Shown here one piece after another: positions 9,501-19,237 of a DNA stretch of 64,000 bases (positions are counted from its first letter, which is position 1; the number at the start of each line of letters is the position of its first letter). The notes beneath the pieces are model-generated. The model did not search any database. It saw only the letters and a program-made list of their open reading frames with translations, and was not told where the DNA came from. The DNA is from a bacterium 336/3 (GTDB taxonomy: Bacteria > Bacteroidota > Bacteroidia > Cytophagales > Thermonemataceae). The stretch covers positions 1,626,586 through 1,690,585 of the forward strand of contig LJIE01000001.1 of assembly GCA_001281695.1 (NCBI GenBank). Direction: 5' to 3'. A program made the translations under genes and the position numbers.

Positions 9501-10733
9501 ATGAACTCAACAGCCATTTTAGATATACAATCTATTCGCAAACAATTTCCGATATTGCACCAACAAGTAAACGGAAAACCTTTGGTTTATCTAGACAATG
9601 CAGCTACTTCTCAAAAACCTCAAAGTGTTATCAATGCTCTTACAGCTTATTATGAGGGCTATAATGCTAATATCCACAGAGGAGCACATTATCTAGCTGC
9701 TAAAGCTACAGATATTTATGAGCAAACTCGCCATAAAATTGCTCAATTTTTAAATGCACCAAGCCCTGACGAGATTATTTTTGTAAGAGGTACAACTGAA
9801 GGCATTAATTTGGTAGCCAGCACTTTTGGACGAAAAATGATACAAAAAGGAGATGAAATTATCATTTCTACCATGGAACATCACTCCAATATTGTTCCTT
9901 GGCAGATGCTTTGTGAAGAAAAAGGGGCAGTTTTAAAAGTAATACCCATTACTGATAGTGGTGAACTAATTTTAGAAGAATACGAAAAACTACTTTCAGA
10001 AAAGACCAAATTGGTTTCTATTGTCCACATTTCTAATGCTTTAGGGACGATTAATCCTGTGAAAGAAATGATACAAATGGCTCATAAAGTAGGAGCAAAG
10101 GTTTTTGTAGATGGAGCTCAGGGGGCTGTACATTTGGATATTGATGTCCAAGACTTGGATTGCGATTTTTACGCATTTTCAGGACACAAAGTGTATGCTC
10201 CAACAGGTATTGGAGCTTTGTATGGAAAAAGAGAGATTTTAGAGGTTATTCCGCCCTATCATGGTGGAGGAGAGATGATTAAGGAAGTTACTTTTGAGAA
10301 AACAACTTACAACGATTTACCTTTTAAATTTGAAGCAGGTACTCCCAATATCGCTGATGTCATTGCGTTTGGCACAGCCTTAGACTTTGTGGCAGATTTA
10401 GGTAAAAACAATATTGCTACTCACGAACAGCAACTTTTGGAGTATGGTACTCAAAAAATTCAAGAAATAGAAGGCTTAAGAATTATTGGAACAGCCAAAC
10501 ACAAAGCAAGTGTCATTTCTTTTGTGTTTGATGATATTCACCATTCGGATGTGGGGACACTTTTGGATAATCAGGGGATAGCTGTTCGTACAGGGCATCA
10601 TTGTACCCAACCACTTATGAAACGTCTTGGACTTTCAGGAACAACAAGAGCCTCTTTTGCTGTTTATAACACTTTTGAAGAAGTAGATGCTTTGATAGTT
10701 GGCTTGCAGAAAGTAGTGAAAATGATGAGTTAG
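9501..10733 (+). CDS. sufS: Cysteine desulfurase SufS
   Basis: SufS is a PLP enzyme that takes sulfur from cysteine as an enzyme-bound persulfide for Fe-S cluster assembly. From ATG 9501 the protein has 410 aa, the usual SufS/CsdA length. The PLP lysine is Lys230 in FSGHKVYAPTG, the PLP-binding HH pair is in TMEHHSN (about 126-130), and the catalytic cysteine is Cys368 in RTGHHCTQP, in the short loop typical of group II desulfurases. The frame is open from a codon at 9462, but the extra 13 residues look non-coding. No sufE, sufU or sufBCD gene is adjacent, which is unusual because Bacteroidota often place sufS with them. It is followed after 6 bp by an unrelated unknown gene. Confidence 0.94.
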   Translation: MNSTAILDIQSIRKQFPILHQQVNGKPLVYLDNAATSQKPQSVINALTAYYEGYNANIHRGAHYLAAKATDIYEQTRHKIAQFLNAPSPDEIIFVRGTTEGINLVASTFGRKMIQKGDEIIISTMEHHSNIVPWQMLCEEKGAVLKVIPITDSGELILEEYEKLLSEKTKLVSIVHISNALGTINPVKEMIQMAHKVGAKVFVDGAQGAVHLDIDVQDLDCDFYAFSGHKVYAPTGIGALYGKREILEVIPPYHGGGEMIKEVTFEKTTYNDLPFKFEAGTPNIADVIAFGTALDFVADLGKNNIATHEQQLLEYGTQKIQEIEGLRIIGTAKHKASVISFVFDDIHHSDVGTLLDNQGIAVRTGHHCTQPLMKRLGLSGTTRASFAVYNTFEEVDALIVGLQKVVKMMS

Positions 10734-10739
10734 TGTAAT

Positions 10740-11984
10740 ATGATGAAATTCATAACAATGTTCATGTTTTTGATAACATTTGAGTCTTTTGCTCAAAAAA
10801 GTGAAAAGATATGGATTTTAGCAGAAGAAATGTATGTAAATAGAATCATTTCATTAGATTCTTTGAAGAAAATCAAAACGATTTATAAAGAGGATGATTA
10901 TGCACATAGTTCAGAAATATGGGCATATAGTCCGTTTTATACATTATTCAAAGCAAATGCTACTGACTATGATAAAAAATATGTAGAAGCCCTTCGAAAA
11001 CTTCTGCCTCAAATGCGATTTGAAGCATATCAGCATAAAATTAAACAAAAAAATGCATGGACTCGAGTAGGAGAGGAAAAAACACTTTATTGTGATTTCT
11101 ACAATTATGCTACTATCAATAATAAAAAATATGGTTATGTAGAAAGTGATAAATGTGTATTTGAAAGCAAAATAAACAATCCTTTTCTTATTAAAAACTA
11201 CTATAACCTTGTTAATAGATACTTATCAGACCAAAATAGTCCTTTGAGACTTATTGAGAAAATAACAGATAATCAAGTAGAGCTTTTCTTGCTTGATTCG
11301 TTACAAGGACATTTTCTGAAAAATAAGGGAGTTGATATAGGCTATATAAATCCCAACTGGAAAAATATCTGGAATTATGAATATGTGGAAAAGAAAATAG
11401 ACGTATTTGAAAAATATGGTTTATTTAAACACTTATCTAAAAAAGAGTTTGAAAAAGCAAAAGAAGAAGCACATTTGTTTTTGGTAAATGAGGATGATGA
11501 TATTTTATCTGTATTTCCTAAAACAAGGTTTTTTATTGGTATTTGTAATGAAAAGCACTCAGTAAAAAGTATAAAAGAATTTTATCAGAGTTGTTTTTTG
11601 AATCTGTCAAAAATTTCACATGAACAGTTTCAAATACAGAACCTCAAAATAAATTATCAAAGAAAATATAAAGAAGGAAATGAATCAAGTGGCTTAAAAA
11701 TTTTATACCAATTTCAATACAAAAATAAGTATTACAAATCTATTATAGAAACAGGTTATTGGCATTGTGAGCCATGTTGTCCTGTTGTTTTTGTAAGAAG
11801 AATCAATGAAATACTAAGGGAAAATAAAACAGACGGGCAATTTTATCTAATAAATTGCAGTTATGAAGAAAATGGTGAGAAACCAAGTTTAGATAACATG
11901 CAATATGGAACTTTTATTTTCTTAGATAAAAAAACGTATATAGCCCTCAAAAAGGATAAAATCTTTGATTTTCAGGAGCTTTAA
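10740..11984 (+). CDS. Unknown secreted protein (414 aa)
   Basis: The protein has a signal peptide (about 1-19, ending ESFAQK) and then a hydrophilic Lys/Asn/Tyr-rich domain without a motif I recognise. A CEPCCP cluster with a preceding Trp-His (residues about 340-350, WHCEPCC) is conspicuous in an otherwise Cys-poor protein and could bind a metal or form disulfides. It starts 6 bp after sufS, but the AT-richer coding sequence suggests a different history, so cotranscription may be incidental. Two adjacent ATGs at 10740 and 10743 are both possible starts. A terminator hairpin follows at once. Confidence 0.6.
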   Translation: MMKFITMFMFLITFESFAQKSEKIWILAEEMYVNRIISLDSLKKIKTIYKEDDYAHSSEIWAYSPFYTLFKANATDYDKKYVEALRKLLPQMRFEAYQHKIKQKNAWTRVGEEKTLYCDFYNYATINNKKYGYVESDKCVFESKINNPFLIKNYYNLVNRYLSDQNSPLRLIEKITDNQVELFLLDSLQGHFLKNKGVDIGYINPNWKNIWNYEYVEKKIDVFEKYGLFKHLSKKEFEKAKEEAHLFLVNEDDDILSVFPKTRFFIGICNEKHSVKSIKEFYQSCFLNLSKISHEQFQIQNLKINYQRKYKEGNESSGLKILYQFQYKNKYYKSIIETGYWHCEPCCPVVFVRRINEILRENKTDGQFYLINCSYEENGEKPSLDNMQYGTFIFLDKKTYIALKKDKIFDFQEL

Positions 11985-11988
11985 AACA

Positions 11989-12014
11989 AAAAAGCAGCTT
12001 TAAAGCTGCTTTTT
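11989..12014. terminator. Bidirectional intrinsic terminator
   Basis: The palindromic arms AAAAGCAGCTTT and AAAGCTGCTTTT form a stem with A and T tracts on the two sides. It sits between the convergent genes ending at 11984 and 12016. Confidence 0.8.
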
Positions 12015-12015
12015 A

Positions 12016-12327
12016 CTATTTTATCACTTTCTTTCTTAAAATCTCAACAATTTCCTCAACAGCTTTTTCTCTGATAGGTTTTTCTATCATCTCAGGAATA
12101 CCTTCTTGGGTTACGAGAGGGGTTATACTTTCAGCATAAAGGTCATTAGCTACCTCAGCCAACGCATCATCCAATTCTTTTCCTGTTTTGTCTTTTGTAC
12201 GTGGGTCAGCTTGCATACCTTCCACTTTTTGCAAAAGAGCTTTTACCTTTGAGCCAATATAAGCTGCTTGTACCACAGGACCTACTACAGGAAACCCTTT
12301 GAATACCTTGTAAATAGTTTCGTTCAT
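12016..12327 (-). CDS. Small unknown protein (103 aa)
   Basis: From ATG at 12327 (MNETIYKVF) this is a 103-aa protein that is hydrophobic at the N-terminus (VFKGFPVVGPVVQAAYIG) and highly charged after that, with a long Glu/Lys-rich C-terminal helix (REKAVEEIVEILRKK). The upstream extension to 12396 would run through a perfect inverted repeat and is poor coding sequence, so I reject it. I do not recognise a family. The profile of a short membrane-touching segment plus a helical tail would suit a small membrane-associated protein, but that is inference. It is divergent from the M3 peptidase gene. Confidence 0.55.
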   Translation of the reverse strand: MNETIYKVFKGFPVVGPVVQAAYIGSKVKALLQKVEGMQADPRTKDKTGKELDDALAEVANDLYAESITPLVTQEGIPEMIEKPIREKAVEEIVEILRKKVIK

Positions 12328-12362
12328 AATTCTAGTAAAGTTTGAAAGATGGTTAAATAAAC

Positions 12363-12392
12363 TTTTCAAATTTATTGAAATAAATTTGAAAA
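12363..12392. repeat. Perfect 13-bp inverted repeat in divergent spacer
   Basis: TTTTCAAATTTAT (12363-12375) and its exact reverse complement (12380-12392) are separated by TGAA. It falls in the leader of the 103-aa gene and about 55 bp before the pepF -7 box. It could be an operator or a leader hairpin; there is no adjacent T-run of terminator type. Confidence 0.5.
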
Positions 12393-12447
12393 TCAAGCAG
12401 ATAGTGAATTATCTTATTGTTTAGGTTTTTATTTAAAATCTTCTTTT

Positions 12448-12455
12448 TAGATTTG
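12448..12455 (+). promoter_or_regulatory. Candidate -7 box TAGATTTG for pepF
   Basis: TAGATTTG is an exact match to the Bacteroidota -7 consensus TAnnTTTG, 29 bp before the ATG at 12485. The -33 region is T-rich (TTTT near 12426-12430) without a clear TTTG at 19 bp. Confidence 0.4.
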
Positions 12456-12484
12456 TGCATAGAGTAAACTTTAATATGTAGAAT

Positions 12485-14182
12485 ATGCTCAAAAAACGCA
12501 ATTTCCTGCCTGAAAACTTTGTGGTACAAGAATGGGCTACCATCGAACCTTTTTACAAGAATTTATTAGAAAGAAATATCAACACAGTTCATGATTTAAG
12601 AGCTTGGTTTAGAGATAGAAGCGAACTGGAAAGTATGCTCTCAGAAGATATGGCTTGGCGTTATATCAAGATGACTTGCAACACAGCGGATGAGAATTTA
12701 CAAAAAAGTTTTAATGATTTTGTAAGTAATATTCAGCCTTCAGCCATTCATTATAATCACCAACTCAACGAAAAATGCTTGGCAAATCCTTTTTTACAGG
12801 AATTGGAAAAAGAAAGTGATTTTAGAATTACAATTCGAGGTTTAAGAAAGCAAGCAGAAATTTTCAGAGAAGAAAATATTCCATTACAAACTGAACTCCA
12901 AATCAAAGAACGTGAATATGGAGCCATTGCAGGGGCAATGATGATAGACTGGAAAGGTGAAGAACTCACTTTGCAACAAGCAGGCAATATTTTAGAAGAT
13001 AAAGACAGAAAAAATAGAGAAGAAGCCTATTTTGCTATCCAAAACAGACGTTATCAGGACAAAGATAAATTAGATAATTTACTTTCAGAACTTATCAAAC
13101 TACGCCATCAGGTAGCCCTGAATGCAGGTTTTAAAAACTACAGAGACTATGCTTTTGCTGCTTTGGGCAGATTTGATTACAGCCCTGAAGATTGCTTCAA
13201 ATTTCATGAGGCAGTAAGCCAGAAAGTAATGCCACTCGTTGAAAAACTTGCTGAAGAAAGAAAACAACTCATGAAACTCGATAGCCTGAAGCCTTGGGAT
13301 ATGCAAGCCGACCCTACGGGTTTACCTGCTCTCAAAGTTTTTGACAATTCAGAAGAACTTATCCAAGAAACCATTGCTTGTTTTGATGATTTGGATGGTT
13401 TTCTGGGTGATTGCCTGAGAACTATGAAAAAAATGAAGCATCTTGACCTTGATTCTCGTAAAAATAAAGCTCCTGGTGGTTACAATTACCCATTAGCTGA
13501 AACGGGCTATCCTTTTATTTTTATGAATGCAACGTCTAATCTAAGAGATTTAACAACTCTCTTACATGAGGGAGGACATGCTGTTCACTCTGTACTTTGT
13601 AAAGATATGGAAATCAATACCTTTAAAGAGCCACCAGCAGAAGTAGCTGAATTGGCTTCTATGAGTATGGAGTTGATTACATTGCCATTTTGGAAACATT
13701 TTTTTGAGAAATCAGAAGATTTACAAAGAGCTAAAAAAGAGCATTTGGAAGATTTATTGGCTGTATTGCCTTGGATTGCCTGTATCGATAAATTTCAACA
13801 TTGGATGTATGAAAATCCTGAACATAGTGTTTCAGAGCGTCAAGAGGCTTGGGTACGTATTTACTCCGATTTTTCGCCTAAATCTGTTGATTGGAGTGGG
13901 GTAGAACATTTCAAAGCTTATCATTGGCAAAAACAATTACATTTGTACGAAGTGCCTTTCTATTACATAGAATATGGCTTTGCACAATTGGGAGCCATTG
14001 CTGTATGGAAAAACTGCCAAAAAGATTTAAAATTGGGGTTGAAAGGCTATTTAGATGCTTTGTCTTTGGGCTATACCAAAACTATTCCTGAAGTTTATCA
14101 GGCAGCAGGTATTCAGTTCGACTTTTCACCTGCTTATATTGAGGAATTGATGCAATTTGTAAAAAGTCAGATTGATGCGTAA
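12485..14182 (+). CDS. pepF: M3 family oligoendopeptidase (PepF-like)
   Basis: This is a cytosolic zinc metallopeptidase of family M3, predicted to cleave oligopeptides. The zinc motif HEGGH is at residues 361-365 (His361, Glu362 catalytic, His365), with the third ligand Glu in the following PPAEVAELASM segment (about 382-390). The 565-aa length and the helical N-terminal half match PepF/M3B enzymes, and the C-terminal FxxAYIEELM region is typical. There is no signal peptide. The last 8 bp overlap the start of trmN6, so the two are translationally linked. A good -7 promoter element lies 29 bp upstream of the start. Confidence 0.93.
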   Translation: MLKKRNFLPENFVVQEWATIEPFYKNLLERNINTVHDLRAWFRDRSELESMLSEDMAWRYIKMTCNTADENLQKSFNDFVSNIQPSAIHYNHQLNEKCLANPFLQELEKESDFRITIRGLRKQAEIFREENIPLQTELQIKEREYGAIAGAMMIDWKGEELTLQQAGNILEDKDRKNREEAYFAIQNRRYQDKDKLDNLLSELIKLRHQVALNAGFKNYRDYAFAALGRFDYSPEDCFKFHEAVSQKVMPLVEKLAEERKQLMKLDSLKPWDMQADPTGLPALKVFDNSEELIQETIACFDDLDGFLGDCLRTMKKMKHLDLDSRKNKAPGGYNYPLAETGYPFIFMNATSNLRDLTTLLHEGGHAVHSVLCKDMEINTFKEPPAEVAELASMSMELITLPFWKHFFEKSEDLQRAKKEHLEDLLAVLPWIACIDKFQHWMYENPEHSVSERQEAWVRIYSDFSPKSVDWSGVEHFKAYHWQKQLHLYEVPFYYIEYGFAQLGAIAVWKNCQKDLKLGLKGYLDALSLGYTKTIPEVYQAAGIQFDFSPAYIEELMQFVKSQIDA

Positions 14183-14894
14183 AAAGAATACTTATTTTCA
14201 GTTTAAGCAGTTTAGAATAGAACAAGACAAAACTGCTATGAAAGTAAGTACAGAAGCTTGTATTTTGGGAGCATATAGTCATTTAGATGCTCCCAAAACT
14301 ATTTTAGATATTGGTTCTGGAACAGGTTTATTGGCTTTGATGCTTGCTCAACGTTACTCGGAGAGCCAAATAACTACTGTAGAAATAGAATCATCAGCTT
14401 TTTTGCAAGCTCAAGAAAATATTATTAATAGTGCATTTTCAGAACAAATCAGGTGTATTCATCAGTCTATTCAAGAATTTTCTTCTCAAGTAGATTATAA
14501 GTATGATATGATAGTTTCTAATCCACCTTTTTACGAAAATCATCTGCTCTCTGGTAACAAAGAGCAGGATAAAGCTCTACACCAAGAAACTCTAAATTTT
14601 AAAGAAATTATAGATACTGTTAAAAAACATCTTGAATCGAAAGGGATATTCTGGTTGATATTGCCACCTTATCAAATGGAGCAATTTGTAAGTTTAGCAC
14701 AAGAATCACAATTATATTTAAAAAACACACTAGAAATTTTCCATAGCCCTAGACATCCTCTTTTTAGGAAAATTTGCTCATTTATTTTCTATGAGATAAA
14801 ACCTTCACAAAATGTTCTGTATATCAAAGATAAGTTAGAAAATTATACAGAAAACTTTAAAAACTTACTGAAAGATTTTTATCTTGCTTTTTAG
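14175..14894 (+). CDS. trmN6: tRNA1(Val) A37 N6-methyltransferase TrmN6
   Basis: This SAM-dependent methyltransferase of about 239 aa is predicted to make N6-methyladenosine at A37 of valine tRNA. The SAM-binding glycine loop DIGSGTGLLAL is at about 44-54, and the N6-adenine catalytic motif NPPF follows VSNPPFYEN at about 116-119. The N-terminal FxFKQFxIxQDKxAMKV pattern, with ST(E)ACILGAY, is diagnostic of the YfiC/TrmN6 family. I chose ATG 14175 over the TTG immediately upstream at 14172. The start overlaps the pepF stop by 8 bp. The C-terminal ~50 residues match other members less clearly. Confidence 0.85.
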   Translation: MRKKNTYFQFKQFRIEQDKTAMKVSTEACILGAYSHLDAPKTILDIGSGTGLLALMLAQRYSESQITTVEIESSAFLQAQENIINSAFSEQIRCIHQSIQEFSSQVDYKYDMIVSNPPFYENHLLSGNKEQDKALHQETLNFKEIIDTVKKHLESKGIFWLILPPYQMEQFVSLAQESQLYLKNTLEIFHSPRHPLFRKICSFIFYEIKPSQNVLYIKDKLENYTENFKNLLKDFYLAF

Positions 14895-14992
14895 AAAAAT
14901 TACAAATAAAGACATAAAGCTTGAAAAATCAGTTACAAATCATTAACTTTAAATAATAAACCTTACAACTACATCTAAAAACTTTATTTGGT

Positions 14993-17900
14993 ATGAAAAA
15001 GCTATATACCACAATTTTTTTCTGTTTTGCTATAGGATGGATATATGCTCAAAAAGTTTCTTTTGAAAGTATGTTTTCCAAGCCAGAAAAAAACTATGAG
15101 TTGGGCAAATATAAAAAAGCGTTGAAGCAATCTAAAAGCATTTCAGAGGGTAAGACTAATGTAGTTACTCAAGCTTGGGGGGCTATTCATCTGGCTCGAA
15201 TTTATGAAGCTATGGGACTTTATGAAGAAATGAATAAAGCTTTGCAACAAGCAGAGTTAAAAATGAATGAGTTACGCCAAAATAATATCGAAGAATATCT
15301 CATAGGACTGATTAAAATAGCTGAAATCCACAATGGTTATGGTAATTCTTTGAAAGCTCTGCAAATTCTTGAAAATGAGGAGTATGTAAAGCTTATTGAG
15401 CAAACTAATAAAGCAATTCAAAACGACTGGAGTCAGCAACTTGTAAAAGCTAACTTATTAGCAGGAAATTTTGGTGATGCAGAAAACAAACTCATTTCGC
15501 TTTTAGATGCTAGAAAAAATCAGATAGAGAAAGATAAATTAAGTGGTACAGATAAAAAACATGTTAAAAAGCAGTATGCTAAATCTCTCACTCTGAGAGG
15601 AATGCTAGAAACTCAAAGAGGTGATTATGTCAAAGCAGATTCATTGCTCAAATTATATCAAATACAAGTCAGAAAATTAACAGGCGTAACCAAACCTACT
15701 TATATTGAGCACCTCATTGCACTTGCCGAAAATGCAGAAGAACAAGGCGAATACACCAAAGCCAATCGTTATTATGCAATGAGTAAAAGAGCAACAGAAT
15801 ATTATACCAATACTTTTCGTCAGTCTTCTAAAACATATTTTCGCTTGCAAGAAGGAATTGCAAGAAATGTAGTTGAAAACAATGGTATTTTACAAGTCTT
15901 AAGAGTGTTTGAGCTTAACAGAGATGCTAAAAGATATTTTGATAAAAACTCTATCTATCCTATCAAGGCTCGATTGGTAAAAATAGAGCAAATGATGAGT
16001 CGCAGACGTTATCCTGAAGCCCGTAAAGAACTTTTAGATATATTGAGTAAAGAAGCCATTGTTCCTAAAGACCACGAAGTCAGAGCAAAAGCTATGAAAT
16101 ATTTAGGGCAAATTTATACAAAAATAGATGTTAGTTCATCTGAAATGGAAAAGGTATATCAGGATTGGTTTACAATTCAAAAATCTCGATACAAAGAAAA
16201 TAGTTTCTATTATCAAACTTCTGAAATAGAAATGGCAAACTATTATAATGAGGAAACAGAAGATTATAAAAAAGCTAAAGTTGCTTTTGAAAAAAGCCCT
16301 TTTGAGGTTATAGAGAAGAATATAAATCCTGCTCATCCCGATTATGTTCGTTTTAGTAACTATTATGCTCGCTACTATGAAACTAATGATAATTATAATA
16401 AAGCATTGATGATTACTAAGAAGTCGGCTGATTTAGTAGAAAAAAAATATGGCTTTGATAATATTAGGCTTGCAGATCAATTGCGTAGATTGGCTGATAT
16501 AGAAGTAAAAAATGGTGACTATCGTTCAGCAGAAGGAAGTATCAGTAAGGCTATTGGAATTTTAAAAAGTAAGTATGGTGAAGAAGCAGAACGTTCTCCA
16601 CTATTTGCGGAAGCCCTTGGTAAAATGGCAGGCATTCATGGTGTTATTGCTAACTATTCTTTAGCAGATAGTTTACTACGAAAATCAGAGTCCATTTATA
16701 AGAACTATGAAATTGAACAAGCCACTACTAAAAAGAAAAAGAAAAAAAGAGATGATGATGAAGATGAAGTACTTTTTGATGTAGAAGCCATGAAAATGGA
16801 GTCTATTGAGGAGCTTGCTCGTCAGTATGTACGTATAGGTGATTATACAACTACAGAAATACTTTTGAAAGAAACAATTGTTGAAAGAGAAAAAAAATAT
16901 GGAGTAGATAGCCGAAGACTTATAAAGCCTCTTATTGAGCTATCTAACTTGTATTTGATAAAAGGTGAATATGTTCAAACAGAAGGAAATATTGTAAGAG
17001 CCACCAACCTCAGCGAAAAAGTATATGGCAGAGAAAGCCTTATTTTTGCTGAAAGTCAGGAAATAATGGCTCGTCTGCATACCAATCTTGGTGATTTTGA
17101 TAAGGCTAAAAGAGAAATTTCAGAATGTATTAAGATTGTGAGCAAAAACTTGAATCAAGAACATATCCGAAATGCTCCATTTATTACAGACTTAGCTATT
17201 ATTGAATTGGCTGAAAATTCACAAAAAAATGCAGGAAAAGTAGAAAAAGACTTGAATCAAGCAAAACAAATTATAGAAAAAACATTTGGCAACAAGCATC
17301 CTCAATATGCAGAAGCGTTACAAAATTTAGCTTTGGTATATATTGAAACCAAAAAATTACAAGAAGCTTTGAGTTTTTTAAATCAAGCAGAAGGTATTTG
17401 GCAAGCAAAACTGGGTGGGCAAAATATTCATATTGCTAAAATTAGTAGTCTAAAAGGAGATGCACACCTCAAGAGCTCCAATTTGCAAGAGGCTGAAAAA
17501 GATTATGAAAAAGCAAAAACTTTGTATGCTCAAATTTTTGGAGAACGTTATGAAGGTTATATCAAGACTATCAGTAAGTTAGGAAGAGTTTATTACATCC
17601 AAAAAAACTATGATAAAGCAAATTTAGCACTTTCGCAAAGTACAGAAGCCTATTTGAGTTTTATACAAAAGAACTTCCCTGCCATGAGTGAAAGAGAAAA
17701 AGCTAAATATTGGGTTTCTATTCAATCTGATTTTGAGTTTTTTAAAACGTTGGCTTCCCAACAAATCAAAACTAAACCTGATCTTTTAGGACAAGCCTAT
17801 AACCATATTTTGGTTACAAAAGGTCTGTTATTAAGTTCTTCCATGAAGGTTCGTCAAAGGATTTTAAATAGTAAAGACCAAAATTTAATCAATACTTATA

Positions 17901-19216
17901 ACAACTGGATTAAGAAAAAGGAATATTTAGCTCAAGTATTGGCACTTACAGCAGAAGAAAGAAAATTGGCTAAAATAGACTTTGTAAAATTAGAACAAGA
18001 AATTGAAGTATTGGAAAAACAAATGAGTAGTGCCTCTGAGGTACTTGCGGGTGTTTTGGAACATAAAAACCCTACTTGGAAAGATGTACAAACCAAACTC
18101 AAAGACAATGAAGTAGCTCTTGAAATTGTAAGATTTAGATACTTTGACAAGAGCTTTACAGATTCTACAATGTATATGGTATTGAAAATAGGGAAAAATA
18201 GCATGAATCCTGAAGCTGTTTTGTTGGATAACGGAAACGAAATGGATAAAGATATGCTTAATTATTACCGAAATACAATTCGTTTCAATAAATCGAATAC
18301 CAATACATATAAAACCTACTGGAAACCCATAGAAGGATTGGCTCAAGGAGCCAGTAAAGTATATATCTCTCCCGATGGGGTTTATACACAAATTAATTTG
18401 GAGACACTCCAAAGCCCTAAAGGATTCTTAATAGATGAGTATAATTTTATATCTATCAGTAATACCAAAGATTTACTCCTCAATACAAATACTGTAGTAA
18501 ATACCTCCAAAACAGTGATGATTGTGGCTGACCCCAGTTTTTATTTGAAAACAAATGGTTCTAAAATTGTAAGTTTGCCAGGTACAGCTACCGAAGCCAA
18601 TAATATTAAGAGTAAAATTCTTGCTAAAAACTGGAAAGTAGTAGAATATAGAAAAGCAGAAGCAGAAGAAGAGCGTATCAAACAAAACAATTCTCAACCT
18701 AATGTGATTCATTTTGCAACACATGGATATTTTGTAGAAGATGTAATAACTGTAGCAGATGCTTCTGAAGAACTGGCAGAAATACAAGCTTTACAAAGTC
18801 CAATGCTTCGTTCAGGAATATTACTTGCAGGAGCAGGAGATGCCTTAGAAGACAATTCAAGTGTCAATACTCGTAATGGTATCTTAACAGCTTACGAAAT
18901 GGCAAATATGCCTTATGACAACGTGGATATAGCCATTCTTTCAGCTTGCGAAACAGGACTTGGAGATGTACAAGTTGGTGAAGGAGTATTTGGTTTACAA
19001 CGTTCTTTACTTGTAGGTGGAGCAAAATCAATTATAATGAGTTTATTTAAAGTGGATGACGCTGTAACAGCTGAATTGATGTCTGAGTTTTATGAACATT
19101 ACTTGCAAAATCCACAAGAGCCTCGTGAGGCATTTAGAAAAGCAAAAATGACTATCAAGGCAAAATACCCTAAACCCTTGCTTTGGGGAGCATTTGTTAT
19201 GATAGGTTTAAAATAA
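14993..19216 (+). CDS. Secreted TPR-CHAT protease-like protein (1407 aa)
   Basis: A signal peptide (about 1-20, ending IYAQ) is followed by about 1000 residues of TPR-type helical repeats, recognisable by recurring ALxxLAxxY and GDYxxAExxL patterns, and a C-terminal CHAT domain (about 1080-1407). CHAT is a caspase/separase-like cysteine protease fold. The catalytic dyad is present: His1244 in HFATHGYF and Cys1319 in LSACETGLG, followed by the family motif GVFGLQRSLLVGGA. A basic-acidic stretch KKKKKKRDDDEDE (about 577-590) sits between TPR blocks. Related TPR-CHAT proteins occur in many bacteria and, in some systems, are activated by a partner to cleave targets. Here the protein is exported, so substrates would be periplasmic or surface-located. 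The gene at 19238 follows after 21 bp and may be linked to it. Confidence 0.9.
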   Translation: MKKLYTTIFFCFAIGWIYAQKVSFESMFSKPEKNYELGKYKKALKQSKSISEGKTNVVTQAWGAIHLARIYEAMGLYEEMNKALQQAELKMNELRQNNIEEYLIGLIKIAEIHNGYGNSLKALQILENEEYVKLIEQTNKAIQNDWSQQLVKANLLAGNFGDAENKLISLLDARKNQIEKDKLSGTDKKHVKKQYAKSLTLRGMLETQRGDYVKADSLLKLYQIQVRKLTGVTKPTYIEHLIALAENAEEQGEYTKANRYYAMSKRATEYYTNTFRQSSKTYFRLQEGIARNVVENNGILQVLRVFELNRDAKRYFDKNSIYPIKARLVKIEQMMSRRRYPEARKELLDILSKEAIVPKDHEVRAKAMKYLGQIYTKIDVSSSEMEKVYQDWFTIQKSRYKENSFYYQTSEIEMANYYNEETEDYKKAKVAFEKSPFEVIEKNINPAHPDYVRFSNYYARYYETNDNYNKALMITKKSADLVEKKYGFDNIRLADQLRRLADIEVKNGDYRSAEGSISKAIGILKSKYGEEAERSPLFAEALGKMAGIHGVIANYSLADSLLRKSESIYKNYEIEQATTKKKKKKRDDDEDEVLFDVEAMKMESIEELARQYVRIGDYTTTEILLKETIVEREKKYGVDSRRLIKPLIELSNLYLIKGEYVQTEGNIVRATNLSEKVYGRESLIFAESQEIMARLHTNLGDFDKAKREISECIKIVSKNLNQEHIRNAPFITDLAIIELAENSQKNAGKVEKDLNQAKQIIEKTFGNKHPQYAEALQNLALVYIETKKLQEALSFLNQAEGIWQAKLGGQNIHIAKISSLKGDAHLKSSNLQEAEKDYEKAKTLYAQIFGERYEGYIKTISKLGRVYYIQKNYDKANLALSQSTEAYLSFIQKNFPAMSEREKAKYWVSIQSDFEFFKTLASQQIKTKPDLLGQAYNHILVTKGLLLSSSMKVRQRILNSKDQNLINTYNNWIKKKEYLAQVLALTAEERKLAKIDFVKLEQEIEVLEKQMSSASEVLAGVLEHKNPTWKDVQTKLKDNEVALEIVRFRYFDKSFTDSTMYMVLKIGKNSMNPEAVLLDNGNEMDKDMLNYYRNTIRFNKSNTNTYKTYWKPIEGLAQGASKVYISPDGVYTQINLETLQSPKGFLIDEYNFISISNTKDLLLNTNTVVNTSKTVMIVADPSFYLKTNGSKIVSLPGTATEANNIKSKILAKNWKVVEYRKAEAEEERIKQNNSQPNVIHFATHGYFVEDVITVADASEELAEIQALQSPMLRSGILLAGAGDALEDNSSVNTRNGILTAYEMANMPYDNVDIAILSACETGLGDVQVGEGVFGLQRSLLVGGAKSIIMSLFKVDDAVTAELMSEFYEHYLQNPQEPREAFRKAKMTIKAKYPKPLLWGAFVMIGLK

Positions 19217-19237
19217 ATTGTTCACAATATAAAAATT

